Of a stretch of 64,000 nt of DNA, positions 45,361-57,180 are shown piece after piece (position 1 is the first letter of the stretch; the number at the start of each line of letters is the position of its first letter). A program made the position numbers and the translations under genes. The stretch comes from Ramazzottius varieornatus (lineage: Eukaryota; Tardigrada; Eutardigrada; Parachela; Ramazzottiidae). The notes beneath the pieces were generated by a model. The model was not told where the DNA came from, made no database searches, and was given only the letters and a program-made list of their open reading frames with translations. The stretch covers positions 1,793,135 through 1,857,134 of the forward strand of contig BDGG01000009.1 of assembly GCA_001949185.1 (NCBI GenBank). The letters run 5' to 3'.

Positions 45361-48155
45361 ATGTCCGACCCATCGAGTTACAACTTCGACGAGGATGGAT
45401 ATCGCTTGCTGTTTCTGGACTGGCTCAAGGAATGGAAGGCCGAAGCAGCCACCGTGCAGAGCAAGATCCAGTACACGTACGCCAACGTATGGAGACCCTA
45501 CTGCGTTATCGCAACCTTCTCCATCTAATTAGAACAACTCTGTTTGCAGGCTATCAAGTCTCTGAAGAACTATCCGCTTCCTGTGTACAGTGGACATGGA
45601 TGTATTAAGTTGAGCTTTTTCGGCAAGTGATCACCTATCGTGCCTTCTGTTGCCGCTTTTTTAGCTATGCACTGTACGTGAACTACAGTGTTGACAATGC
45701 GAATACAGTGTCAAAAATGCATTCCATCCGGCGGTCAGGTGATGCCGCCTACGATCAACCGATATTATGGGACCACGCGACCACCGGATGGAATGCATTT
45801 TTTACACTGCATTTGCAGTCAGTAATTTGATACTGGATGTGGTTATGGGATGTCGCCGCATTTTGCATGAAAATCAATCTTATTGATTCCTGATTCAAGA
45901 AAATACTTCATCTTTCAGGCGACCACACATGCAAGAAACTGGACAAGAAGCTGACATCTTACTTGAAAGAACATAAGCTGCAAAGTAAGCGGAATATTTG
46001 GTGATACTTTCCGCTAGCTCTTCGAAGTTGACGCGAGAACCCTTGCGTTGTTCAAGTGCTTCAACTGTGTTTAGGATTTTCGAAAAGTGGTTGTTGTCGT
46101 GTCGGGATTCTTGCTAGAAACCTGGGTTTTTGTTGACAGGACTTGGCGGGCCTGATCCGTTCACTGTTCTAACCTCGTCATCCAGCAGCGACAAGGTAAG
46201 AAAAGGCGCCAAGAAGTCATCATCTGAACTGCCTGAGAAGGACGATATCGATGGCACTGATGTGAAAGCGGATGGCCCACAAGCTAAAGAGAAAGCGAAA
46301 GGGGGTCACCGAAAGAAAGGGCCGAAATCAAAGCTCGAAGACGACGAAGTTAAGGGACAAGCTGCGACAGATGCCTCTCCACGGCCCAACAACACCGACC
46401 GCCCGGCTTTAGCTTCGAAGTCCGTAGAAGGTACGTTGACTTTAGTTGCCGGTGTGTACGAGCTTAATAGTGTGCTGACATGGGAATGATTGTTGTGTGG
46501 CACGCAGATGCGCCACTGAGGAGGCGATGCATAATCACAACGGGCAGTAGCACCGTCTTGACGCTTGGAGGTGGTGGTGGCTTCATGGCTAGAACCGCTT
46601 CGACCACTGAGATGGCCGACAGGATAGCGCAGCAGTCCATAGCTGCACGCTTCAAGAATATCCCCTACGAGGAGTACACAATGCAGCCGGGAACCTTCAA
46701 CGTGGTACTTTGTGTCGACAACCAGGAAATACATGGCAAAGGGTGGGGACATGTATGCTGTACTTTCTCGATACTCACAATCTTGGCTGACTGGTTGTTT
46801 CCCTCTGTTAGTAACATATGCAGCAAGTTGGACGTCATCGCCGAACTGAAGAAGCACGAGCTGGACTTTGACGTTCGTGGTTTGAAAGTGGGGGACTTTC
46901 TGTGGATTGCCCGCGAGAAGAGCGAATATGCTGGGGGAAGGAAGCCTCGAGAGCTGGTACTGGACTTCATAGCAGAAAGGAAGAGAGGCGATGACCTGGC
47001 TATCAGTATCAAAGATGGTCGATATACCTGTCAAAAGGTAGTATGCAAAGCCAAAGTTTATAGCTGGCAAAGCCTGTATATTTTGGCCGTCGGCAAATGA
47101 AGTAAACCTGATGGTTTCCCATGTGGCGTGCTCTTGCAGTCACTAAGAATGGAAAGCTGCGCCACTTGATATAAGGTGCGATCTTATTTGCCGACGTGTC
47201 AAATTCCTTGATGAGTCTAACGGATGATGGTTGGTGCATTCAAAAATAGTTCCGAATGAAGATGGCGGGTTTGCGTCGGCTGATCTACATCATTGAGGAC
47301 AGCCAGCGCTTTCAGCATAAAGGCCTGAAGGATGGCGCTTTCGATCAGGCTGTGACCAATCTGGCAGTGCAAGACGGCTTCATAGTCAAGGAAACGGACA
47401 GTTTACGGAAAACCGCCGAGTACTTGTTGTCGATGACCATGTTCCTACAACGTAGCTACACGGTACAAACTGCCTTGCCTTTACCGCAAACTTTGGCATC
47501 TCCTCTTTTGACTGCTTTTGTCCTTTTGCAGACCAAGACTTTGAGAAGCCTGGCCTTTGCCGAAAGATGGGCAAAAAGCCAAGAGGAGTTTAATGTCAAT
47601 CTGCCTGTCCACGGTCTGCTTACTTATAGCGCTTTTTCCGCCGTAGCCAAAACCAACCAGGTTCGACTGTAGCCCTCTTTCTCTCTTCGAGATGAATCGA
47701 TACCTTGTCCGACGGATGTCTGTCCACCGTCTGTGTCATTTCTTTCAGACCAAGAATGTCTCTCAAGCATTCCTCCTTCAGTTGCTGGCTCTCGATGGAG
47801 TGTCGCCGGCCAAGGCTTCCGCCATTGTAACCAAGTATCCCACCCTCAAAAGGTAAGGTTGTGGACGACCTAGTGGTCGATGGCCATGGTTAGAAGCCAG
47901 GTAGATGTGACGGAAACCCACTGTTTTAGATTATTGAATGCCTACGACGCTCTGGCTACGGAAGACGAAAAGAAAATGATGCTTCGGGACATTAAGTTTG
48001 GAAGCGGCATAACGTCAGTCTCTTCCCTTTGACCATCAATGCCTCGCAGATCACAACTGCGTTTTATGGTGCTTTTCTGCTATTGCAGGAGTATTGGTCC
48101 CGCAATCAGCAAGCGACTGTACAAACTTTACTGCACCAATGGACCTCTTCGATGA
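45361..48155 (+). CDS. MUS81: Crossover junction endonuclease MUS81
   Basis: Structure-specific XPF-family nuclease acting with EME1 on branched DNA in the nucleus. Start at the ATG in MSDPSSYNFDED, then LFLDWLKEWKAEAA matching the N-terminal region. HhH exon AIKSLKNYPLPVYSGHGCIKL and DHTCKKLDKKLTSYL. A long Lys/Ser-rich exon at about 46139-46431. Nuclease exons from about 46508: VVLCVDNQE (catalytic Asp), LKVGDFLWIARE, LVLDFIAERKRGDDL (the ERKxxxD motif, intact), SIKDGRYTCQK, then AVQDGFIVKETDSLRKTAEYL, SQAFLLQLLALDGVSPAKASAIVTKY and the end GPAISKRLYKLYC. Stop TGA at 48153-48155. I do not see the winged-helix domain that normally separates the HhH and nuclease. Introns hold one M2 element (45706-45809) and one palindromic repeat (47120-47169). 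Confidence 0.92.
45706..45809. mobile_element. Short inverted-repeat element (family M2), copy 2
   Basis: 104 bp with long imperfect arms: CAGTGTCAAAAATGCATTCC on the left and the inverse GGAATGCATTTTTTACACTG on the right, the arms continuing inward through CATCCGG. In a MUS81 intron. Ends match the element at 29905-30051. Confidence 0.75.
47112..47190. repeat. P1 palindromic repeat
   Basis: Core 47120-47169 (ATGTGGCGTGC ... GCTGCGCCACTTG). MUS81 intron. Confidence 0.78.
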
Positions 48156-48467
48156 ATGAAACGGCAAAGAATTTGACTAGTAATCTTTCACAATATCCTT
48201 TACATCATTTTTGATCTGCTCGATCCGCACACAAGCTAGGTTTTTCACTTTGTTGTGTGCCAGATACCTCTTTTACAGAAGTTTTAACGGAAACAGACAA
48301 TGCCCATCCCAAGATGAAAGTCTTCCACACATAACCGTCGGTCCAGCAAAGTTTATCCATCAAGATCTTCCTTCAACTTTTCGAAGCTTTTTGACAAAGA
48401 AAGAAGAATAAAATCAGCGTCTGAAGCAACAAATGCACTGTACACTTTCATAGCAAGGAATACTTTT

Positions 48468-49741
48468 CTAGCTCCAGTCCATCTGTTTGTCCTGATCGGC
48501 CATCTGACCTGCCAGTTGGCCCACCACATTGTCTTCAGCGTCTTCCTCCGACACAGCCGCCCTTTCCGCCATGCTGTCTTCCATCAGCGCCGCTTTCTCA
48601 CTACTGTCATGTACTTTGGAAGAAGCTCCAGCAGGCTGAGTATTGGACGCCTCCGCAGCTGGTCCGCTTTCTCGGGCGACCTGACTGAAGGCACCTTCGC
48701 CATTGTCTTCTGCGGCCATCCCCTCCTGTTCCGGTGCCGAGACTTCTTCGCCGTTCTCGCCTCTCATCTTTCTCAGCTTGAGGCGCAAATCAGTAGTCTT
48801 GTCAACGTCTTCGCCCTCTTGGGATTCCGAGTCGTTTCGTTCTTCCCACTTGCGCTTGCCGAAGGAGCGCCGTTGGTTGGTTCCTCCTGCCATGGCAAAG
48901 TCGCCTGCTTGGATTCTCTCCATACGGTTCTGGATCATCTTGCCGAAGCCTCCTCGCCCACCGTCGTAGTCTGTACGGAACTCGTCGCGTACTTGCCCAC
49001 CAGACTTGCCCCGACCGTACTGTCGTCCTTCGATAAAGCCAGCGTCCCAGTCACAGCGGATGACACGCTCGTCTAGCCGTGTCCCGTTCACGTATCGAAG
49101 TGCATCTTCGGCATCTGCACGTCTGTAGTACCTGCAAGACATTTCCATCATCTTACTTCAACCTTTAAACAATCTAATTGGGCCTAAGTTAGGCAACTCA
49201 ACTTGACAAGAAGGCATTACCCAGATGCGCCTAAGTGGCGCATACTTCCAGCCAAAACACCAAGCTGGCGCGCCACTCGGGGAAACAATCAAACCTGTCA
49301 AGATCGTTATTCCAAGCGGCGCACACTACCATCCAATAACAATGGTAACGTGCGCCACTTTCGAAAACACTCTTGCACAGTTTCCATTAGTCCTTTATAA
49401 GGACGTTCATAGTCTTCGTACTCAACAAAGCAAAATCCGCAAGGTGTTTTGGTGAAGCGATCCAGCCCGATGATACATCGTTTGACGTCTCCACTCTTAG
49501 AGAACAAGTGATGAATTTGATCCTCTGTCGTAAAGAAGGACAGGTTACCGACGTAGAGAGTGGTACTGGCCCGTAGCTTGTCTTCTTGCTCCTTCATCGA
49601 CCCCTAAGAGCGAGACGGACAGCATGTCAGCCAGCCTGAAGATCGGCCGTGTGTCATGTGCAAGCCTAGCGATCGTTCTATTACCTGGAACTGCTGGTCT
49701 CGATAAGCGCTGAGTGAGCCATTCCTCTTTGAAGCGGACAT
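48468..49741 (-). CDS. NCBP2: Nuclear cap-binding protein subunit 2 (CBP20)
   Basis: RNA-binding subunit of the nuclear cap-binding complex. Exons 49741-49685, 49603-49422 and 49131-48468 (TAG). N-terminus [11 protein letters not shown] corresponds to the conserved YRDQHF; the RRM follows with [20 protein letters not shown] (RNP2) and CGFCFVEY (RNP1), the last residues completed across the intron by [43 protein letters not shown] is the family C-terminal cap-binding tail. Human CBP20 is 156 residues; here an extra acidic, low-complexity tail makes it about 300. Intron 2 (290 bp) carries two palindromic repeats as a dimer. Confidence 0.95.
49195..49392. repeat. P1 palindromic repeat, dimer
   Basis: Cores at 49231 and 49312 (81 bp apart), both with forward loops (GCCAAAACACC, TCCAATAACAAT) and one shared linker. 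Occupies most of the 290-bp NCBP2 intron 2. Confidence 0.88.
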
Positions 49742-50489
49742 GCTGCTGCATCCGAGTGGATCGGACGATGTGGCTGCTGCCTTCAATGAGGCCTTCACTC
49801 CCAACGCACACACAACAACTTGACGTTACTGCTGGCGATGGGATTCAATAATCCGATGATTCCCACCAACAGACTTCCGCAGTGAGAGTGATCCGCGATG
49901 GCAAAGTTCTGAAGTTATCACTTGCAAAAAAATCCCGTATTAAACTGGAATATTCAGTACAGAAGTGGGCCAAGTGGCCACCCCGGTGGCGGTGGGGTCC
50001 CCGTGGGATATCCCTCTTTCCGTCAGCCCTCGGGGCAGGCCTGGTCCATAATTAAGGGCCTTCAAAGACAGACCCGGGTCTGGTGGTGTGATTATCCTGT
50101 CTGCTCTGGTGGATACCTCCATAAATCAAACAGACCAACCACAGAGCCCCTCAATCTGCTGACTTCGAGCGCCCCGTTTCGCCACCGCACAGTAGTGCTG
50201 GCAAAAATACGATGAAATTCGATACAATATTTCTCCGTTACCGTATTTTCGATATATCATATCATATCGCAGCGACATATCGATATTTCTGGAATTTTAG
50301 TTTTCCGGAATTTCACTGGTTCAAGCCCAAAACTTAAGAAGCCGATGGCCACATAAAGTATCAGTAAGATTGAAAGCGTCGGGTGCAGCGAAGACAGGAT
50401 TATACCAAGACTTCGAACACATGAAAACTCGGAAAGAATTAGTACCAGAACCGAATGGGCGGAATGTGCTCGGTAAACCATGGCCAGAA

Positions 50490-51430
50490 ACAAGTTTTTG
50501 ATACCCAAGGGACTCCGAATCGCAAACTCATTAGAGGACGCTCGCGCTCCAGACAGCACGATCCTTTACGCAGGTTGATTCCCCGATATCTTCTGATTTT
50601 TCTGATTTTTTTGACGAATTGTTCCAAGTTTTCGATGAGTCATGAGTCGTGATTCCGGATTTAATCAATCAATTTTGCACTAATCATTCGAAGATGTTGG
50701 CGTATTGCTTAATACGGAATTGATAACCCGGTTGATAGTACCACTTGACGGCACTGCACGATCAACAGTGTATAATAATGCCCTATGCCTGTACGTACAA
50801 CAGATGACTCATGGTAGGGACACCTTTCGGTGCCAAGAAATTTCTCTTTGATCTTCCGCCATAAGCTCAGGCTTGCCGTAGTTTGCTCCAATTCAAAGGC
50901 TTTAGAATAGAGCCCTGCAGCAGCAGCAGCTGAAACCATTGCTGCTTCTGCACTGCATCCGGTTTCCACGAACTGCAACTGCACTGCAATTCTGCTGTTT
51001 TCTAAACTGCAACTGCACTGCACCTCATTCGAAAATTAAGAGTTTCTGCCCACCAACGGAAATGCATGTCAAACACAACGTAATCGTCGTTGTTTCACGG
51101 AGATTCAACCGAAAAACGGTAGGATCCGGCCAGAAAATGAAAAAAACCCGATCGTACTACTGTTTCTAAGCCCACATCAGTATACTGCGATGAACGGTGC
51201 TCACATTTCCAAAACTGCAACTGCACTGCAACTGCATTTTTTTACCATTTCGGCGACTGCGACTGCACTGCATTGCAGTAAAATGCAGTGCAGTGCAGAA
51301 CGTGCTGCATGTTGCAGGGCTCCACTTTAGAATGCCTGAACAGCTTTCTACAAAAACTCAAGTGGTCTATGGTTCATTCTTAAGTTCTGCTGGAAGGCCA
51401 GCCTTTTGGGCGGAGCTCTCGCAAAACCAA
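50490..51430 (+). repeat. Dispersed repeat R1, copy B, interrupted by a hAT insertion
   Basis: Matches copy A (24820-25680) at both ends: left block 50498-50590 and right block 50850-50907 continuing at 51333-51430. The right block is split by the element at 50908-51324, which shows that R1 was present before that insertion. Confidence 0.8.
50908..51324. mobile_element. Non-autonomous hAT element of 417 bp
   Basis: Ends TAGAGCCCTGCA and the inverse TGCAGGGCTCCA (one mismatch), flanked by the identical 8-bp repeat CTTTAGAA (50900-50907 and 51325-51332). The interior has many CTGCAACTGCACTGCA-type subterminal words in both orientations and no coding capacity. Its ends differ from those of the hAT at 33599, so that element's transposase is not an obvious partner. 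Confidence 0.9.
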
Positions 51431-53153
51431 CCTTGGTCTTCCGTCAACGAGATATCACTGGCGAGTTTGCCATTCAGCAGAATACCGATATATCGAAAAT
51501 ATATCGATATGGCGCGATACAATATCGCCGAATATTTTATTGCGTTATTCGATACGAATTTCATATCGATATTTTCCATACGATATCTGCCGCATATTTT
51601 AGCGCAAAGATTCGATATATTTCGCTACCCTTCTCTTGAGAATCTGGATCTCAGAATGAAGTTGTCTCGTGTCGGTTTCCGTTTATTCGGCAAGTGGACG
51701 AACCCTGAAGTGTTTATTTAGCCGTGGAATAGAACATAGGAAGAAAAGCCTTTTCGAACAAGTAAATAACGTCTTTGATAAGAGACAAGCCTCGTTGAAA
51801 GTGTTTGGCAATCATACCCGAACTGGTTTTGATAAAGACAGATCTGAAATCTTCGGCCGCGTCACAACCATCGTCTTCCCGATGGCGGTGCTAGACTTGG
51901 CACCGTGTCCGTCCACTTGCTGTTATCAGTGTCAATGGTTAGAAGTAATAGACGTTTCCGACAGGGACATATCCATCGACATTAGCTGGAAACAAGACAC
52001 AGTATTCTAGACAGGTGAAAGGGAAAGTGGTGGAACTTGGATTTGTTAACGACGTGAGTCTAGAGGTGATGGAAAAATCTAACTTTCGTAACTTGACATT
52101 ACCTACCAACAAACCAACTATCAACAACGAACAACCCTTTTTCAGTAGACAAGTTGATTGGCTGATGACACTTCCATAGGAAAGCCTGGTCAGTACCGCT
52201 TGGTCAGCTTGCTTACCATGGTGTTCAACGATCCTCCGCAGCACTGTCATCGTGGTGTCTTGGGCACCTCTGAATTTGCTAGTTCAGACCGAATAGGCAG
52301 TGAAGTAGAATCACTATTCGGCATCAGAAAGGAAAGTTAAGACTGAAGTAAAGAAGGGAAGATTTAGCCAGGGACGAGGTACACCGAGATGACTCTGGCA
52401 AAGCGAAATAGAAGCTGAAAATTTCATCAGCTGGTGGGATTACGAGTCGGTCCCGAGTAGGTAGTAATTACACCGAAAAAACGGTGAATTTCGTTTTCGG
52501 TGGAACGAATAGCCCAATCGTGTCGTGAGGGTGGAGCCAATTACACCAGTGCTGTAATCCCACCAGCGGTGTAATCAGTCTTTGAAGGCCCTTATTGATA
52601 AATCTTACTGGCCCATAACTAAATGATAACTTTCTGACAGAAAGTTTCTGTATCGCGTGTACAGTGTATGTGTGACGTCATCGCGGACGGTATCCTGGAA
52701 AGGTTCCTGAGACTCTCACAGTCCGGTACCTAAGAATCGGATATGTGCAAGTGCAGCATCAGCTAGCCATTGTACTGATTCTATACCAGAACGAGTATTC
52801 AGTGATATTATCTGGTCAGAAACCTAATGTCGAAGCGGGAAGGACTATGAACTGCAGAAAACAACTTGGCCAGAAATATCTCCCACACAGAATACAGGAA
52901 TAAAAGCGTAGAAAAACGACTCGCTGACTATATACCAGATCTGCAGCATTACCTAGAGGAAAAATTCCTTAAATCCAACCCTCGATGGGCTTCAACCAGA
53001 CAAGTAAGATGCGAGGCAGCTATTGCCAAGTGGGGAAATGTCGATATGGCCCCATTCAGCTGGTTGCTGCAGTTGGACAATAGGTGATTTCAAGATGGTT
53101 GGTGCTGGGGCCGGCGGTCAGCGCAGGCGAGCATTTTTCAATGGCCAATTGTT

Positions 53154-56100
53154 TCATAGACTGTAAGTTGTCGGCCAGAAGCAGTTGGTCGCATAACCTT
53201 TTGTCAAGAGAATCATCTTAACAGCGGATAAGCACATAAGAGATGCTGGAGGAGGCTGTAATTATGACAGCAAGTGTACACTGCGTACGTCGATTGGGCC
53301 CTTACCGTTTTCGGGCGGCAGAAACATCGAGGAGGGCCAGCTTTGCCTGTCGCTCAAGCCTTGCGGCTTTTGCTCTGACCGTCAGTCGCTGCTGGGTACT
53401 TGGCAGGACTTGGACCTTGCGACTCTCCAGTGCCTTCTGCATGCCCTGGCACAGACTGTTCAGCAGTGACAGGCGGACAGAAAGCTGAAAAAGGCGCTCT
53501 TCCATGGTGATCAGCATCTGGCTGAGCTAGAGGAGGGACCACAAAGTTGAAAACCTTGGCGCCGACGAAAAGCTTCGTCAGTCTTACTGCACTAACCATT
53601 CCTTCCCTGTGTTGAAGGTCCGTCATGTTAAGGGTTGGAGACGTCAGTTTCTGCAAAGTTTCCTTCTTGCACTGCACGACCTGCCTGGTCAAGGCAAGGC
53701 GACGTTCCACGGCTTTGACCAGCTAAAGGACAAGAGCGATGCATGACATGTCGACCAATAACTTGAATAATGCAGCAGATATTTGTACCTGCTTCCCTAG
53801 TTCTTTCCTGGTCTTGACATAGGTGGTTAGCAGAGAATCGTGCCACTTCAGTCGCTTATAAAGCAGCTTGATGTCCGTGTCGGCACTTTTGTGTAGCCAT
53901 TCAACGTAAGAATCGAGAGCTCGATGTCGCAGCTCGATTTCGTGGCTGGCTTTTACTGCGACGAAAGAACAATCATTTCCATATTTTGTCGTCACAATTC
54001 CTCTCAGTAGAGCTCTGTCAGAGGTTGGTTGGTTAATGATGATGAACCTACCGACTTGATTCTGTTCCACATGCTTCAGCATGTATTGAGTGGTGATATC
54101 GATCAGCAGCGACGCTCCACAAGCTCGAAGTTCCGATACCAGCTCGAATGTTTCCGTGAAAGTTTCGCATTTCAGTAAGTAAACATCCAAATCTTTGCGC
54201 AACCTATACACATACTCAAGTCGACATCGACATCAAAACCTACTTGAAATTAGAATTTGGCCAGATTCAAGGCCTTACATCAGAACTCGCGCAAATCCTC
54301 GCTCGTATTCTTCTTCGAGGTCTTTCATCTTTTGGCGCTCTTCAAAATGAGCTTTGCGAAGGCGCGATAACGACGTCCATAAACTTGATTTGCCATGCTG
54401 CGCGTTCTCCAATTGCCTGGCAAAAACATTGAATAAAGTTACACTTTTCCCCCGCAAAGTCAATGCTGTGGGGGTTTACAGGGAGACAATGGGCGAAACG
54501 GACCTGACTTTATGCCGATACTCTTCCTTCTTGCGCTTGAGCTGGTCGTTGAGGCAAGTCGTCCGGTCCCTGTGCTCATGCATCCCACCCTGGCTGAAAC
54601 TAAGTAGCTTGCGCAGCTCTTGTCGATGACGATCCAAAGCGTAGTATTCAGATTGCATCTCCTCGACTTTCCTGCTCTTCTCCAACAGCTCGGCCGCGGC
54701 GTACCGGTGGGCAGCCTCATTCTGTTGACATTCCTCTTGCAGCTGCCGCTCTTTCTGTCGGACCTTCCTACGCTCCAGGCTCTGAGAGCGCTGCTCGACA
54801 TGCTGAAGTAACACAGCAAGGTTATCGCTACAAAGCCTACAAATTGTCACAATCGGGACGTCAGCAGATGGACTCATCCGTATCCTTCTTATCAAGCGAC
54901 GCACGCTTCATGCAATGATCGATAGAAGCCTCCGCCTCTTAGGAAGGCGATCTGGATAAAATCAGCTGCCAAAGTCCCAGATGGCTTTCTTTGGTATCAT
55001 GGATTGAGCTGTAGATTTTGTGCCAAAGCTTACCATACGCTCGACTTTTCCTTCGAGCTTTCTATATGCTTCAGCTCCCTTCCTCAGGCGCATGAATATG
55101 GAGAACCTTTCTTTGAACTTCTGCCTTGCTTGGCGATACAGTACCGTGTTCTTGTCCCGCCGTTGGCTGCCTCGCGAACCGTAGGTGTTAATGAGCTTTC
55201 CCAGGGTGATAATCTGTTGGCGATGCTGATCTGCTTCGTACTCGTACTCGGTTGCCTAAAGAACATTATCAATTCTCTACCGATGGTTGGACGAATGGGG
55301 GAGGCAGGTAGACGAAGCGTACAAGACAGATCTCTGAGTGGCGCATTTTTCCGTGGTTAGTGGTTGAAAGCGCGCGCCACTTCAGGCTATGAACTTGTAT
55401 GTTTGGCTTGCCCGCCTGTCATCTTTCTCTCTCGAGGGCTATATGGTCAAAGACCTACCTGTTCGAGCAGTTTCTCGGTAAAGTCTCGGTCGCTCCTGTT
55501 CTGCCCCGTCACACGGCGGGTCTCCAGGTCCAGGTTCCTCTTGAGCGCGCTTAGTCGATCCCGCTCCCGCAGATGGCTCACTCGCTGGCACGAAGCTGCC
55601 CGCACAAGGGCTTCGGCCTCGCCCAGCTTCTGTTGTAGCGACAGTCTGAAATACAAACCGACATTTGAGAGGAAACGTTGCCAGAGCGGACGACCTTACT
55701 TTTCCTCTTTAGTCTGAACTTCCGCCTCCAGCTCGCTCCTCATACTTTGAGCTAGGCTCTTGTAGCTTTCAAACAAGGTTGCGAGCTCGCCTTCAGCCCT
55801 TTCTCGGTTCTGCAGGACTAGGCGTATGTCTTTGTCAAGCTCGTCGTTGGCGGCGCAGTTTGCCTGCCAATGTTGCTGAAGACGAGTAATAATGGCAGCC
55901 AACGCTTGAGCTTCTTCCGCACTTTTCCTACCAAAGCAAGGAAAGAGAAACTATAGCTCTAAGGCTAGCAGTACTTACCACGGTAAAGAGCCTTTTGATT
56001 ACCCGTTGTCGATTTCCAGCTGTGCACACTCCCTTTGGATACGCGGTATGCGATTGCTGATGGATAGCAGTTCCTGCTCTTCTGCCCGTATGTCCACTTG

Positions 56101-57180
56101 CGCGTTCCTTATACGATCGTGGATTTTGAGCATCATGACTTCGTTCTCCTGCATATGCTTGGAGGTGTTGTCGATTGTTGTTTGGTAGTGCTCGGCTTGC
56201 TGGGAAAGAACTTGTCCTTCCAAGATCCAGCAAGTGACCAGATGTCGCAGCTCTGGCTCTGTTGGGATCTTTTCCAGTGTAGAGCAGAGCTGGTTCTTGT
56301 CGACCTCCAATCTGCACAAGCCAACTGAAACATATATCTATCTCAAAACCTGTGCGTGGCAATCTCCAATAAATAGATACTCGGCACATCCAGATACAGT
56401 AAGGGAGACTGGCAGACGAAATGTCCAACATCTGTCTCAAGTGGCGCATATTTCCCTTATTAATAGCCAGAGGAGTGCGCCACTGGAAACGACGATCCTG
56501 GACGTCTCCTTTGCCGCATTCCTGCAGGCACTCTTGGTGGCGACCTACTTGTCGATTTCTTTATTCAGTCGTAGCAGATGGAAGCGGGATTTCTCCAGCT
56601 CGTCATTGAGTCTTCTGGCATCTCCTCGAAGGCCTTGCAACTGCTGTTTGAGCTTCCTGGGTAGGGCATCAGCTTCGGCGACTTCTTCGGCATGATCCAG
56701 GCAGTAGCGAATCTGATCGACAACGAGGTCGTGCAGAGTTCGCTGCTGCTGGAACTTCTGGCTATACCTCTGGATAACTGATGTTATTCTCCGCCGTAGG
56801 TCGCTGGCTTGGCCGTATGTGACCACCTTGTGTTCAAAGGCGCTATCAAGGGCACTGTTGATCGGAAAAGTATCCAGTCGAGCTTCGATGCGGTGGAGGT
56901 CCTTGGAGAAGGATGACCGGTCTTCGGCCAACTCGGCCAGAACGCCGTTTATCGAATCCGGCTTCCAGTTGGATTGGTAGAAAATATCCAAGGCTACGTT
57001 TTTGAAGGTTGCAGTTTTCGTTCCATAGCCCTCTGTGAAGATGGGATTCTCCTTTTCCGAGCGACTCGCGGGAACATAGCTTTGTAGTTCGTCCAGCGGA
57101 TCATGATCAGAACCGATCCTGTCGTGTTGGTGACAGCCGGTGCGGTCGGCAGCAGGAACCGGCAACGATACATACTCCAT
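53154..57180 (-). CDS. Long coiled-coil protein, family not identified
   Basis: At least ten exons on the minus strand. Start ATG at 57180 (MEYVSLPVPAAD), then exons at about 57180-56545, 56319-56010, 55930-55700, 55650-55460, 55260-55030, 54830-54500, 54420-54275, 54210-54180 onward, 53945-53790, 53725-53600 and 53527-53306; a last splice to 53160 gives a stop at 53154-53156. Almost the whole product (roughly 800 residues) is charged heptad-like helix without a catalytic domain, for example SFSKDLHRIEARLDTF, VLQNRERAEGELATLF and QLKRKKEEYRHKV. The pattern resembles ciliary axonemal coiled-coil proteins such as the CCDC39/40/146 group, but I could not match it to one. Introns hold palindromic repeats at 55334 and 56438. 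Confidence 0.6.
55325..55400. repeat. P1 palindromic repeat
   Basis: Core 55334-55383, reversed loop. Intron of the minus-strand coiled-coil gene. Confidence 0.8.
56420..56505. repeat. P1 palindromic repeat
   Basis: Core 56438-56485, reversed loop. Intron of the minus-strand coiled-coil gene. Confidence 0.8.

Larger units (their letters stand above)
49742..53153. other. Repeat-rich intergenic region
   Basis: About 3.4 kb without a supported gene. It contains repeat R1 copy B, a non-autonomous hAT, two CGATA-rich blocks (50205-50295 and 51475-51630) and a pair of 17-bp inverted words at 50053-50069 and 52578-52594. A plus-strand frame at 52866-53087 (KRLADYIPDLQHYLEEKFLK) looks protein-like but could not be tied to any gene. 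Confidence 0.6.

Noticed and set aside
46500-46530. GTGTGGCACG...ATGCGCCACTGAGG as a P1 repeat
   Set aside because: Spacing is far too short for a P1 core and the sequence spans a MUS81 splice acceptor; probably chance.
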